This document shows positions 11,250 to 22,506 of a DNA stretch of 64,000 nt, piece by piece. The notes under the pieces were generated by a model. The model did no database searches, was not told where the DNA came from, and saw only the letters and a list, made by a program, of their open reading frames with translations. Source of the stretch: Zea mays (taxonomy: Eukaryota > Streptophyta > Magnoliopsida > Poales > Poaceae). Location of the stretch: assembly GCF_902167145.1 (NCBI RefSeq), contig NC_050101.1, positions 116,217,789 through 116,281,788 on the forward strand, in the 5' to 3' direction. The position numbers and the translations under genes are program-made. Every line of letters begins with the position of its first letter. The first letter of the stretch is position 1.

Positions 11250-11384
11250 GGGCTTGTTCGGTTATTCCTGTCCCATGTGGATTAGATGGGATTGGAAAAA
11301 ATACGAAGGATTTTAACTTGTTCGGGATTTAAACTCATCCAATCTCACTCAATCCACATGGATTAAGAGGAAAGCGAACAAGCC
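11250..11384. repeat. hAT-type MITE, copy 2 (GGGCTTGTTCG ends)
   Basis: About 135 bp with terminal inverted repeats GGCTTGTTCG / CGAACAAGCC and internal complementary segments (ccatgtggattagatggga against ctcaatccacatggattaa). GGGCTTGTTCGG ends are typical of abundant grass hAT-like MITEs. A clean 8-bp target duplication is not visible. Confidence 0.65.
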
Positions 11385-11403
11385 TTTACGTGGATATAAA
11401 AGG

Positions 11404-11828
11404 GAAAAAACTCTTAACTGACAGGAAAACGGGTACAAAGATTTCTCATCCCTATTTTCACAGGGACTGTTAAACTTACATACGACGATATTTTTTATGT
11501 AATAATTAATGATAAAAATAAATAATTACCTTGTCAAGAGACCACTTATTATATAAATATATCTATTTTTATGTATATATAATATTTTTTACACCTGACA
11601 ATGTGTATAAGTGACAATATTTTCCATTAATAATAAAGAAAGTATGTTCTAAGTACAATTTAGGTGGGGACGGGGATCCCCGATGGGGATTTATCCCGGC
11701 GGGAAACGGGGACGGGAAAATTGTCCTGCACAAGCGTTCGTGAGGATCTCCGCGGGGAAAAAAATTCGTCGCGGAAACGAGAATGGGGAGCTAAAACCTG
11801 ACAGGGAATTCTCCATTGCCACCCTTAA
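11404..11828. repeat. Probable non-autonomous element ending in ATTGCCACCCTT
   Basis: The right end (minus strand reading aagggtggcaatggagaattccc) and the G-rich gggacggggatccccgatggggatt block match a repeat form widespread in grasses. The left part has related ggaaaacgggtac and ctcatccc...acaggga stretches. The left boundary is approximate. Confidence 0.4.
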
Positions 11829-11889
11829 ACGTGGCGCATGACATCTCCATCCTCTATGCAACACATAGCTGGATTTATACCCACCTTAA

Positions 11890-12238
11890 GAGCATCTCCA
11901 ACAATGACTTGTCTCAGTGCCTTAAATTAAATTATAGAGTTTAAGCTAAAAAAATTGCTCCAACACTAACCTAATTTATAAAAGTTTGTTAAAAATAATC
12001 ACCTCCTAAAGCGCCACAAATATACTGCACTTTATTGGGCTGCCCATATCTAGATCTAATAAACGGACATTTTAGAAAACTTTTCCTCGAATAGGGTAGA
12101 TTAACATATTTCGGTTAATCACTTGACTTGGGGCTTTATTGCTAGAGCTTAATTTTTTGTTGGTTCCCTAAATTATATAAAATATATTTATTTTAAATTT
12201 TTAGGACACTTTTATAAGGCACATTGTTGGAGATGCTC
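11890..12238. repeat. Tourist/Harbinger-type MITE, 349 bp, TSD TAA
   Basis: Perfect terminal inverted repeats GAGCATCTCCAACAATG / CATTGTTGGAGATGCTC are flanked by the 3-base target duplication TAA (11887-11889 and 12239-12241). This is the hallmark of PIF/Harbinger-mobilised MITEs. The AT-rich interior has no coding capacity. Confidence 0.88.
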
Positions 12239-12245
12239 TAACACT

Positions 12246-12352
12246 ACCTCCAGCAAACTCACTATTTCAAACTACACTATGCAAATAGTGCAATCTACAG
12301 TACAAAATAGTATTTTGTATGACCATTTACACGGTCTGCTAGAGATGACCAA
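12246..12352. repeat. Small MITE-like repeat, related to 46818-46900
   Basis: It begins ctccagcaaactcactattt and contains caatctacagtacaaaatag. The segment at 46818-46900, read on the other strand, has ctctagcaagactctc, then ctattttaaac and caatctatggtgcagaatag in the same order. The pair therefore appears to be two copies of a small family. Ends are poorly defined. Confidence 0.4.
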
Positions 12353-12395
12353 GGCTGTCTCCAGCAGTTCTCCTATCTCGTACCCTATTTTAAAG

Positions 12396-12574
12396 TTTTT
12401 TTTAAATTGGTGCCCTCAGTTTTGGTGGTGTGCTCACCTATACCCTTAGTCGTGTTTTTTGCTCAGCTGTGCCCTTCCAGTGCTATAAAACAGAAGGGCA
12501 CAGCTGAGCAAAAAACACAACTAAGGATATAGGTGAGCACACCACCAAAACTGAGGGCACCAACTTAAAAAACC
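12396..12574. repeat. Foldback element: two ~82-bp inverted arms around a 15-base loop
   Basis: The left arm (12396-12477, ...ttggtgccctcagttttggtgg...cagctgtgcccttc) is repeated in inverted orientation at 12493-12574 (gaagggcacagctg...ccaccaaaactgagggcacca...) with only a few mismatches. A transcript of either strand would form a long hairpin. Confidence 0.88.
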
Positions 12575-12706
12575 CTTTTTTAACTTCGCTCTATAAACAG
12601 TGTCATATAAAGTGTCGTGTTCCGTATTTTACACAATCCACGGAAGACAACCTAACCCTAGATAATCGAAACCTTTGGTTTTAAAAAACACAATCACACA
12701 CATCCC

Positions 12707-12892
12707 TGTGAATCATCTAGGCCCCTTAGTGATGTTTTGGTAATTAATGACAACTGTTTGTGGACTAACGGTTCTTGAAGAAATAAGAATACAGGGTTGG
12801 ACAACATAGAACAGGAAATCTTGGAGATTTATAAGCATTGGTTGTGGATCAAGTGAAGGCAAAGGTATAACATAGGTTTTGTTTTTGCCGGT
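12707..12892 (+). repeat. Element A 5' LTR, first piece
   Basis: The first 186 bases of the A LTR match the 3' LTR from 41289 almost base for base (TGTGAATCATCTAGG...ggttttgtttttgccggt). At 12892 the sequence jumps to the LTR of element B and resumes at 22507. The last five bases, ccggt (12888-12892), are the left target copy for B. Confidence 0.93.
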
Positions 12893-13522
12893 TATTGGGG
12901 ACTTGTTCTCAAATGCTTCGAATTAAGAATAAGGCAACATAAAATGTTAAATGTTAATGTCCTTCGTCCATTGAAGCATTATCTCCTCAAGGGTATAATG
13001 ATCTTCGAACGAAGGTCATGAGCAAAGGTCACGAAGGTCATACCTTCGTGATTAAAGTTATGAAATAATGAAAGATAAAATATATAAAATATGAAAAATG
13101 AAAGAATAATATATCAAAACACTTAAACTTATTCACATATTTCATCATACAAACTTAAATATTAAAACATAACATTTAATCACATTTATACCTTTGTCTT
13201 GACAGAAGGCAATAATCCGAGTGTCGCGTGCAAGCGATTACAAGATTGCATGAACAGTACGGGGGTATTGTTCATCTATTTATAGGCACAGGACGCAGCC
13301 TGTGAGAAATTACATTCATGCCCTTTACAAATGCTTACAATCATAATACAAGCTATCACGGGTCGATTGGTCATTTCATTTTTAAGTCGGTTCACTCCTT
13401 CGTCTTGAGACATGTCACTATGCCGAAGCTTTATGGGTGATAGCTTCGGCACTGCTTTTAAGAGGATCTGCCGAAGGTGTTTCTTCTTACAGGATCTTCG
13501 GCGACGAAGCATACCCCCAACA
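12893..13522 (-). repeat. Element B 3' LTR
   Basis: 630 bp, matching 21878-22506 at about 97 percent. On the element strand it is preceded by the purine-rich GCGAAGGGGCTAC tract (plus 13523-13535), as expected for the polypurine tract. The outermost base pair reads TA instead of TG on the plus strand. Confidence 0.9.
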
Positions 13523-14010
13523 GTAGCCCCTTCGCGGTGCTAGATCGTTTTTCGTAACGAGCTTGATCCGTGAAAAAGTCTCCTAGGCTTCGGAGAGCCG
13601 AAGATCCGAAAAACACCTTCCCTGAGCTCGTTGCCGAGAAACGATCACAAAATTTCGAGCGCGAGATGGTCCCACCATGCAGCGGGTAAACGCGTCCTGG
13701 CGATTCACCTTCTCGGGTTCTGTGGCCCACCACTCAGTGAGTGCGGGCGACTGTTCGTCCGGTGCGGAAGACTTGACGATTCACCTCCCCACCTACGGCA
13801 CTATATAAACGGATGGGTATGTGTGAAGTTACCACAACATTCATTGCTATTGTCCTGTTTTGCTGCCAAAAATTTGACCATAGCCGAAGCTTGTTCACCG
13901 CACTTAACCAAAGCACCGTTGTTGACTTTGCTTCGTCACAAGAGGAAGAGCTTCGGGAAAATTAAAAAAGTCAACAATTTCATAAAAAATTGTGAGGAAT
14001 TCATCATCAA

Positions 14011-16900
14011 ATGGCAAGAGTACGTTCCACTGCTAGGGTTACACATGACGGAGAAGAAGCTGAAACTGCTGAGACCGCTCCGATTTCTAAAGTGATGAAA
14101 CGGTCGGGGCTAGTAGTGTCGGAAGATGTTTCTAATGAAGATGCACCTACCGCTGAGGCTGAGCAGGTTGGTGCTGAGGAAGATGAATCTGAAGATGATT
14201 ATAGTGTCGTGCCATCTAAACCCAGCCACCTGGAGTTTGGGAGGTCCACCGTTACCGAAGATGATATGCCTAAGTTGATGAAGTTAGGCTATTTCAGTGA
14301 GGCCAAAAAGGAGCTAATTCGCTTTGGCGGAGAGAAAATTACTCCGAAGCCGGAAAAGGATGAGGTGGTAGTCTTTAAAAGCTTCTTCAAAGCAGGATTA
14401 AGATTTCCTTTGAATGAGATGATTGCTGATGTTTTGAAGAAGTTTGGGATTTATCTTCATCAGCTAACTCCTAACGCCATCGTTAGGCTTAGCGTCTACA
14501 TATGGGCCCTCCGAAGCCAGGGGGTAGAACCGTTTGCCGAAGGCTTCTACCGAGTACATGATCTTCATTATCAAACAAAAGCTAGAGAAGATGGGCTGCA
14601 CGAAAACTTCGGCTGCTACAATTTTGCTTATCGCAAAGATGCGAAGTCTCCAGTTATCCGCTATCGTACCAAGTGGCCAGTTGGCTGGAATACTGAATGG
14701 TTTTATGTCAAAGTTGATGAGAAGAAGGAGAAGTTGATTCAAAGCCCATTAGAATTAATCTTCGGAGAGACTAGGCCCCGGTGCGACATGAAACCGGAGA
14801 GTCCAAGCCAAATTGCACTGGGCGAATTTCAAGTTATTGCAGAGCACATTGGTACTAGGGATCTGGTGCAAGAATTCTTGGCTTTTAGAGTTTCCCAACT
14901 TTGAAAGAATGGGACATGCCGAAGCTCAAAGGGGAAAAGAAAAAGAAGGAACTTGTTCGGTTGCCCTATTATTATAAATTCAAGAAACACTTCAAAGCAC
15001 CTTGCCAAGAATGGTTAGACACGATCGAAGTTATGTGCAACGAGATCCTTGGGAATTATTCTAAAAAAGAAGATCAACTAATGACTGCAGCCTTTGGCAC
15101 TCGTCCGAAGCGAAGGTTAAACCGGGTGATGGATGCTCTAAACTTTGAGTATCCTGACTATGAGCGACTGGACAGAAGAGAAAGAGAGTTGCTAGCGTCC
15201 TGGATAAAGAGGCTGCTAAATTGGTGAAAAAGGATGAAGAAACTTCGAAGAAAAGAAAATTAAGCCCTGAGCCAAAGATAACTTCTTCGAAGAAGAAGAA
15301 GAAAGCTTCGGCTCTGAAACGAAAAACAGCTGAAATTGAGGATGAAGCTCCTTCAACACCTCCTGCTATCGATGTAGAAGAAATTTTAAAGGTAATGACT
15401 GAATCTTTGCCTGTCAAGATAAGTCCACTAGGGCCACATCTGACGAAGCTTTTTCAGAAGGAAAAGGAGCCTTCGGTAGCGAAGAAGCCAGATGAGCCGA
15501 AAAACGAAGAATTATTCGTGTAGTTGAAGTTATCGAGCAGACGCCGCCGCTAGCATCGGTGTCAAAGACTCCAGCTGTTGAGAGCTCTGCTACTGCCGAA
15601 GCTGTACCCGCCGAAGCCGAAAGTGCCGAAGCTGAAACCGCTGAAGATGTGAATCTAGATGTCACGCTCTCTAAAATTGATACAATGCTTCTAGATGCGG
15701 CCGCGGAAGAAGCTGCTGCAGCCGCTGAAGAGATCCCGGGCACAGTGGCTGGAAAAGGAAAGGAGAAAGTCGAGGATATTTCGGAAGAAGAGTACTTCAA
15801 CTTCCGAGATATACTTGGGCAAGAATTGTCGAAGGCTGGAAAAGAAGACTGAAAGAGTATGCTATATCTTGCGGATACAGACCAGGTGCGCTACTCTTCG
15901 GGGGAGTTAACGAAGAAAGCTTAGGATGCCTTCGAGACCACACTGGGGCGAAGGTTGTCGGCACTATATCAAAGAGTGTTGGCCTCCCGAAGGTTGAGGC
16001 AGACCTCAACAGGTACCGGCAGCAACATATCGCCGGTAGCCTATTTTATGCTAACTTTAAGGTAAAATTCTTAACTTTTCATTGTTTCAATATGAAGATT
16101 GTTTTTTGATGAAGCTTATGTTATCAGAGCTTACTGCTAAGCAAAGTCCTAAGGATGCAACAAGACCTTGAGGACAAAAAGAACGAAGTTATAATTGAGG
16201 GCCTGGAGAAGAAGATTAAAGACCATGAGACTACTCTGGAAAAGAAAAACTTCATACTTCAAACCATGGAAGGTTCACTGACGAAAGCCCAGACCGAAAT
16301 TGCTAGATTGAATAGTGAGCTCTCCATGGAAAAGAAAAATTTCGAAGCCAAACTCGAAGCTGAAGCTAAGAAAAATTCAAATTTGCGGAAATCACTGAAA
16401 GAACTTCAAGAAAAATGTGTGAACTTCAGCAACCGGTGCCTGCAGCGGCTAAAACAGGTTTTCAACTCGGTCGGAGCCGGTGCTGAGAAATTCAGTCCTT
16501 CGATTGAGAACCTGCCGGAAACCTTCGAACATATTGAGGACGAAGTTGATGCACTCGATGAAGTTATAGGTGGACACGCCGATTTCTGCGCTCTGCTAGC
16601 TTCTCAGGGCACAATTGTTGCCTTCATAAAATCAGGCTGTGAACATGGAAAAATTTTCAACAGACCAAATTTTAGCTTATCTCTGACAGATTTAATTGAT
16701 ATCCCTAGCCTAGCTTGGCGTATAGGAAACATATTCATAACTCAAATTTGGGTAAAAGGCGGGCGAAAAATGGCTGGCGACGAAGCTCGAAGCCACCTTA
16801 AGCCGGTAAAAAATTTATGCCTGTTACTTTACCTTCTCCTTGAAGTCTGCACTTCTCTCATACCGTTTTAATATGTACATGATGATGATGCTGAAGAAAA
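14011..16900 (+). pseudogene. Antisense gene inside element B (Grande-type), broken
   Basis: Opposite to pol, a plus-strand gene starts at 14011 (MARVRSTARV). Codons 60-297 form a domain of the 'putative gypsy-type transposon' kind (KLGYFSEAKKELIRFGG, FPLNEMIADVLKKFGI, then RTKWPVGWNTEWFYVKV). Lysine-rich and acidic A/E-rich parts follow in shifted frames (breaks near 14895, 15190, 15515 and 15840). Then comes CGYRPGALLFGG...LFYANFK, and after a likely intron (16062-16127, GT...CAG) a long coiled coil (MQQDLEDKK...LEAEAKKNSNL, then QRLKQVF). Such an antisense gene is a known oddity of Grande; its function is unknown. The frame breaks mark this copy as dead. Confidence 0.7.
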
Positions 16901-17119
16901 ATGAGCCGAAGCTTGACAGGTGATCCTAAGCTCAGATGATCTGAAGCTGACTGATGTCAAAGCTGAAGACCTTGCTGGAAAAATTCTAGAGAAAAATCTT
17001 GTAATATCATTGTAAAAAATATTTGTAATTTGAGAATCAGATACTAATTCTGTAAATTTGTGCATACTTTGTAATATATTTTTACCTTTTTGTCCATGTA
17101 TTGAACTGCTTTGCTGTGG

Positions 17120-17720
17120 ACGAAACTAGCATTTTTTGAGCCGAAGGCGAAAAACACTTTCCCTTCTTTTCGTACACAACGAAGCATGAAACTGCTTTTT
17201 TTCTCTTTGTCGAAGCCTTATCTTTAGAGCCAAAGCATCCGCCTGTGTTATGATGATGATGATCCTATGTATGTCTAAATGAATGTTTATGAATGCAAAT
17301 GTATGATGTAATGTGTCGTGCAAATGAATGTCCAAACACACGCATACGAAGCCACAACCATAGCCTTCATTCCCTTAGGAATGACCGAAGTCTCTTTGCC
17401 ACTTATTTTTCGGTTTCACCGCTTATTTTTCGGTGTATCAGCACTGACTTTTCGCTTTAAGTTCTGCATCCCCATAGGAACGTCTTTTGAACTTCTTCGC
17501 CTTCTATTTCGGTGGTATCGCGTTGACTTTTCGCGCTTCGCCTTATATTTCGGCGGTATCAGCATTGACTTTTCGCTGTAAGCTCTGTATTCCCTTAGGA
17601 ACGACTTTTGAGCAGAAAACTTACGCTGCGCTCCCTTAGGAACGACTTTTTGTAGCTTCGTCGTGCTCTGCATCCCCTTAGGGACGACTTTCGAGCTTCT
17701 CCCTGTTTTTTCCTTTTTCC
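17120..17720. repeat. Degenerate tandem repeats in element B spacer
   Basis: Several imperfect units of the type 'cttatttttcggtgtatcagcac...gacttttcgc' and 'cccttaggaacgacttttgagc' follow one another, clearest from 17340 to 17700. The motif gaacgac/gggacgac after 'cccttag' recurs about five times. They lie between the antisense gene and the integrase end, where Grande elements carry non-coding repeats. Confidence 0.65.
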
Positions 17721-17891
17721 CTGCACTCGATGGTGCATGCTCAGTTTTTACATTTACATATTTGGGGGATTTTGCTCTCGTAGAGCTGAATAAGAAAAAG
17801 AGAAATTACATGCTATGGTTCCATTAAAAACCTTTCTCCCCCTTTGGAAAGGAAAAGGGTGCCATAGAAAAAACGTAAAGATTACATCAAG

Positions 17892-19215
17892 CTAGACATA
17901 ATATCGCCGAAGCTCATCCGCATTCCAAGATCTAGGAATGTCGTTGCCGTCCATATCCTTCAATCTGTAAGAACCGGGTCTTGACGAAGATACTACCAAA
18001 AAAGGTCCTTCCCACTTGAGCTGTAACTTGCCTACTGTATCTGGGTTGGCCACTCTCTGAAGTACCAAATGTCCTGGTTTAATGTTCTTTAGCCAAACTT
18101 TTCTGTCACGCCATTTTATTGTTTCGGCTTCGTATTTATTGATATTCTCCACGGCCTGAATCCTGATCCCTTCTATAGCATCTTTTGCCATAGAATAATC
18201 AGCTTCGTCTTCTGCTGAAGCCACTGTTCTTATTGATCCTGCCTTATCTTCTTCTGGGGTGATTGCTTCATCACCAAACAATAGTTTGAATGGTGTAAAA
18301 CCTGTTGACCTTGATATTGTTGTGTTGTGGCTCCACACCACTTTGATCAATTCATCTGGCCACTTTCCTCTGGGCTGATTGAAGATTAACTTCATTATTC
18401 CCGTCATTATAATGCCATTGGCTCTTTCAACAAGTCCATTTGACTCCGGATGTCTGACCGATGCAAAATGAATCTTCGTCCCAATTTGTTCACATAATTC
18501 CTTGAAAGCTTCAGCATCGAACTGTGTTCCATTGTCTACGGTAATAGCATTCGGTACTTCGAAGCGACAAACAATATTTTGCCAAAAGAATTTCTGACGG
18601 TGACCGAAGTTATTGTGGCTAAAGGCTTCGCCTCAATCCACTTGGAAAAATACTCTACCACCACCACAACATATTTTAGATTTCCTTGTGCTGGTGGAAG
18701 TGGGCCTAGCAAATCGAGGCCCCACCTTTGGAACGGCCAAGTGGGCTGTATTAACTGAGTGAGAGATGAAGGTTGCTTTTGGTCTCTTGCACATTTTTGA
18801 CAGCCTTCACATTTTTGGACTAATTCTGCTGCATCCGAAGCTGCCTTCGGCCAATAAAATCCTTGTCGAAAAACTTTTCCCAACAAGGGCCTAGATCCAA
18901 TGTGAGATCCACACAGACCTGCATGTATCTCTTTCATTAATTCCATACCTTCAGTTCTTGATAAACACTTAAGGAGTGGTGAACAAACTCCATGTTTATA
19001 CAATTCCCCTTCTATTAACACATATGGTCTTGTTCTTGCCTCCATTCTCTTGTTATAAGCTTCGTCACTTAAAAGACAATTGCCTTGGAGGAAAGATATT
19101 ATTTCAGTTCTCCAGTCTTCACTATGTACTGGAGAAATAGTAAGCACTGCTCCATGAGCTCAATTGAAGGTGCTTTTATTGTTTCAAAAAATACTTCGGA
19201 GGATAGGGGGAGCCC
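17892..19215 (-). pseudogene. Element B pol: integrase, frameshifted
   Basis: Zinc-binding region HAGLCGSHIGSRPLL...CEGCQKCA (about 18790-18930), then the catalytic core: first Asp in WGLDLLGPLPP. A frameshift near 18598 (one base lost) follows, after which the other frame carries the VDNGTQFD and ESNGLVERANG segments with the second Asp and the Glu. The C-terminal part runs 18407-17892 (WPDELIKVVWSHNTT, FKLLFGDEAITPEE, KWEGPFLV), ending DELRRYYV. Integrase inserts the cDNA into the genome; here it cannot be made in one piece. Confidence 0.88.
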
Positions 19216-21414
19216 CTAAGCCGCTGATTTGGCTAGCAAATCTACATGCTCATTTTCACCTCTTGGAATATTCTTGACAGAAAAACCTTCGAAGGAAGCT
19301 TCCAACCTTCGAACTGCATCTAGATATTTTTCAAGCTTCGGATCTCGTGTCTTGCTGCTTTTATCCACATGGCCAGTAATAACTTGAGAATCAGTCTTTA
19401 GGATGGCCCTTCTTATTCCCATTGCCCTTAGTTTCCGAAGCCCTAATAGAAGTGCTTCGTACTCAGCAATATTATTTGTGCAACTGAAATCTAGTTTGAC
19501 TGCATAACATGTTTTAACTTTTGAAGGTGCCACTAGGACCGCAGCTGCTCCTGCACCGAAGGCTCCCCAAGAACCATCGCAAAACACTGTCCAAGCTTCG
19601 GCATCTTTGCTTGTCCCCTCTTCGTGAGCCCCTGGCGTCCAATCAGCGATGAAATCTGCTAGCGCTTGAGATTGAATTGAAGATCTGTGCACATAGTCAA
19701 TAGTGAATTCATTAAGCTCCGCGACCCATTTTCCAATCCTTCCAGTAGCTTCTCTATTCCTCATGATATCCTTCAGGGGTTGTGATGAAGGAACAATTAT
19801 GTGATATGCTTGAAAATAATGTCGAAGCTTCCTGGACGCCATTAACACAGCATACAACACCTTCTCCAATTCTGTATAGTTTTTCTTTGATAAACTCAAA
19901 ACTTCGGAGACAAAGTATACTGGGACTTGCTTTTTAGCTTGTTCTTCGAGCTTCTCTTGTACAAGTGCCGCACTCACTGCAGAGTGCGAAGCTGCCACAT
20001 ACAATAGCAATGGAGGCCCTAGCACGGGTGGAGTTAATGTTGTTAAATTGATCAGATATTGCTTCAGCTCTCCGAAAGCTTTCTGTTGAGTTGAGCCCCA
20101 TTGAAAAACTTCAGCTAACTTTAGTACTTCAAAGAATGGTAAATTTCTTTCTGCTGATCTAGATATAAATCGATTCAAAGATGCCAGTCTTCCTGTCAGC
20201 CGTTGGGCCCCCTTCTTTGTGCTTGGCGGGTCCATCCGAAGGATAGCTTCGATCTTGCTTGGGTTGGCTTTGATCCCCTTCGTTGAAACTAGGCAGCCAA
20301 GGAACTTTCCCTTCTTTACTCCGAAGACACATTTTTCTGGATTTAATTTTAGGCCAGCTTGCCTAAAATTAGCAAATGTTTCCTGCAGAACAGTAATGTG
20401 GTTTTCTTGCTTCGTGCTCTTCACTATAATGTCATCAACATATGTTAGCACATTTCTGCCTATCTGAGAGTGAAGGACCTTGGCTGTCATCCTGCTGAAG
20501 CTTCCTCCAGCATTCTTGAGCCCCTCAGGCATCCGAAGATAACAATATGTACCACTGGGGGTTATGAAGTTGGTCTTTGGCTCATCTTCCTTCTTCATCC
20601 AGATTTGGTGGTAGCCTGAATAACAATCTAGCACACTCATGAGCTCTGACGAAGCTGCTGCATCTACTAGAGAATCTATTCTTGGTAATGGGAACTCATC
20701 CTTTGGACAAGCCTTGTTCAGATCAGTAAAATCAATGCACATTCTCCATTTACCATTGGCCTTCTTCACCATAACAGTGTTGGCTAGCCATTCTGGGTAT
20801 TTCACTTCTCTGATGACACCAACACTGAGAAGTATTTTTACTTCGTTCTGAGCTCCTTTGGCTTTATCGTCAGACATTTTCCGAAGCTTTTGTTTCCTGG
20901 GACGGAAGGATGGATCGACATTGAGTGAATGTTCAATGACGTCCCTGTTGACACCACAGAGATCGTTGGCTGACCATGCAAAAACATCTTTGTTGTTGAA
21001 TAAAAACCTTATCAAGGTTTTCTCCTGCTCTTTAGATAATTGGGATCCCAACAATACCTTCTGCTCTGCTATGTCTTCACATAGAAGCATGGGCTTCGGC
21101 TGATCAGCCGAAGCAGCCTTCTCTCTTCTGTACTTATACTGTTCACAAGCTTCGGCTCCATCTATATTGTGGATTGCTTTTGAGTCTGTCCAATTTCCTT
21201 CAGCCTTTCTGGCAGCTTCCTGACTTCCATGAATAGCAATGGGCCCTTGATCCGAAGGTATCTTCATGCATAGATATGCTGGATGAAGAATTGCTTCGAA
21301 TGCATTGAGTGTTCCACGACCAATAATTGCATTGTAGGGGTATTCCATGTCAACAATATCAAACACAACCTGTTCAGTTCTTGTATTATGGACAAATCTG
21401 AAGGTCACTGGCAT
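19216..21414 (-). pseudogene. Element B pol: RT and RNase H, long open frame
   Basis: 732 open codons. The end of protease is followed by RT (EYPEWLANTVMVKKANGKW; VLDCYSGYHQI; LTYVDDIIVKS near 20425-20440; LNPEKCVFGVKKG). RNase H follows with all expected catalytic surroundings: VFCDGSWG, IAEYEALLLGL, LKTDSQVITG and the terminal EHVDLLAKSA. It ends at a TAG (about 19216-19218) where a Gln codon is expected, after which the frame stays open into integrase. RT and RNase H therefore look intact in this copy although the polyprotein is interrupted. Confidence 0.88.
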
Positions 21415-21834
21415 TGTGATCTTGCCAAGTGCTACAATCTACCTTCCTCCGAAACCACAGAGAGGGTGTGTAGCATCATGGATCTTATCCTCTAGCTCTT
21501 GCATCTGTCTGAAGGCCTTAGCAAATATGATATCCGCTGCACTGCCTGTATCAACCAGAACATTGTGGACTAGAAATCCCTTGATGACACAAGATATGAC
21601 CATAACATCATTGTGAGGGTAATCCTTGAGCTAAAGGTCCTCTTGGGAGAAGGTAATTGGGATGTGAGACCATTTTGACTTGATGAAAGGTCCCTGCACC
21701 CCAACATGTTGTACCCTTCTCTGGGCCTCCTTCTTCTGCTTCTTGTTGGCCGACTCTGAGCATGAACCGCCTGTTATTGGGAGCACCAGCTTTGTAGCCG
21801 AAGCAGCTTCAACTTGGTTGTTAAACGAAGCCAT
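21415..21834 (-). pseudogene. Element B gag remnant and protease
   Basis: A gag start remains (MASFNNQVEAASA, from 21834). After about 20 codons it is fused to lysine-rich sequence that normally lies at the gag/protease border (NKKQKKEAQRRV) and then to KSKWSHIPITF. Protease follows with LVDTGSAADIIF (about 21540-21575). Stops lie at about 21631 (TAG for Gln) and about 21437 (TAG). The capsid and nucleocapsid parts of gag are absent: no zinc knuckle or capsid motif is present. This implies an internal deletion of several kilobases, which would make the copy dependent on gag from other elements. Confidence 0.75.
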
Positions 21835-21877
21835 CAGCTCAAAAAGTGGAAGTGAGTTCACCGGAGGTGGGCGCCAA

Positions 21878-22506
21878 TGTTGGGGACTTGTTCTCAAATG
21901 CTTCGAATTAAGAACAAGGCAACATAAAATGTTAAATGTTAATGCCCTTCGTCCATTGAAGCATTATCTCCTCAAGGGTATAATGATCTTCGGACGAAGG
22001 TCATGAGCACAGGTCACGAAGGTCATACCTTCGTGATTAAAGTTATGAAATAATGAAAGATAAAATATATAAAATATGAAACATGAAAGAATAATATATA
22101 AAAACACTTAAACTTATTCACATATTTCATCATACAAACTTAAATATTAAAACATAACATTTAATCACATTTATACCTTCGTCTTGATAGAAGGCAATAA
22201 TCTGAGTGTCGCGTGCAAGCGATTACAAGATTGCATGAACAGTATAGGGTACTGTTCATCTATTTATAGGCACAAGACGCAGCCTGTGAGAAATTACATT
22301 CATGCCCTTTACAAATGCTTACAATCAAAATACAAGCTATCACGGGTCGATTGGTCATTTCATCTTTAAGTCAGTTCACTCCTTCGTCTTGAGACATGTC
22401 ACTATGCCAAAGCTTTATGGGTGATAGCTTCGACACTGCTTTTGAGAGGATCTGCCGAAGGTGTTTCTTCTTACAGGATCTTCAGCGACGAAGCATACCC
22501 CCAACA
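21878..22506 (-). repeat. Element B 5' LTR
   Basis: 629 bp beginning TGTTGGGGAC and ending CCCCCAACA on the plus strand. Adjacent inside, the minus strand reads TTGGCGCCCACCTCCGG (plus about 21861-21877), the probable primer binding site. This confirms the leftward orientation. Confidence 0.9.

Larger units (their letters stand above)
12893..22506 (-). mobile_element. Gypsy element B (Grande-like), gag-deleted, inside the A 5' LTR
   Basis: 9614 bp between LTRs of 630 bp (12893-13522) and 629 bp (21878-22506) with ends TGTTGGGG...CCCCAACA. The left copy starts TA instead of TG, a point mutation. Target copies are ccggt (12888-12892) and ctggt (22507-22511), one base diverged. Minus-strand pol, LTRs of about 630 bp, CTTCG-rich tandem repeats and an antisense gene are features of maize Grande (Tat lineage), which is normally nearly 14 kb. 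The shortage fits the loss of most of gag. By eye the LTRs differ at about 21 positions. Confidence 0.9.
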
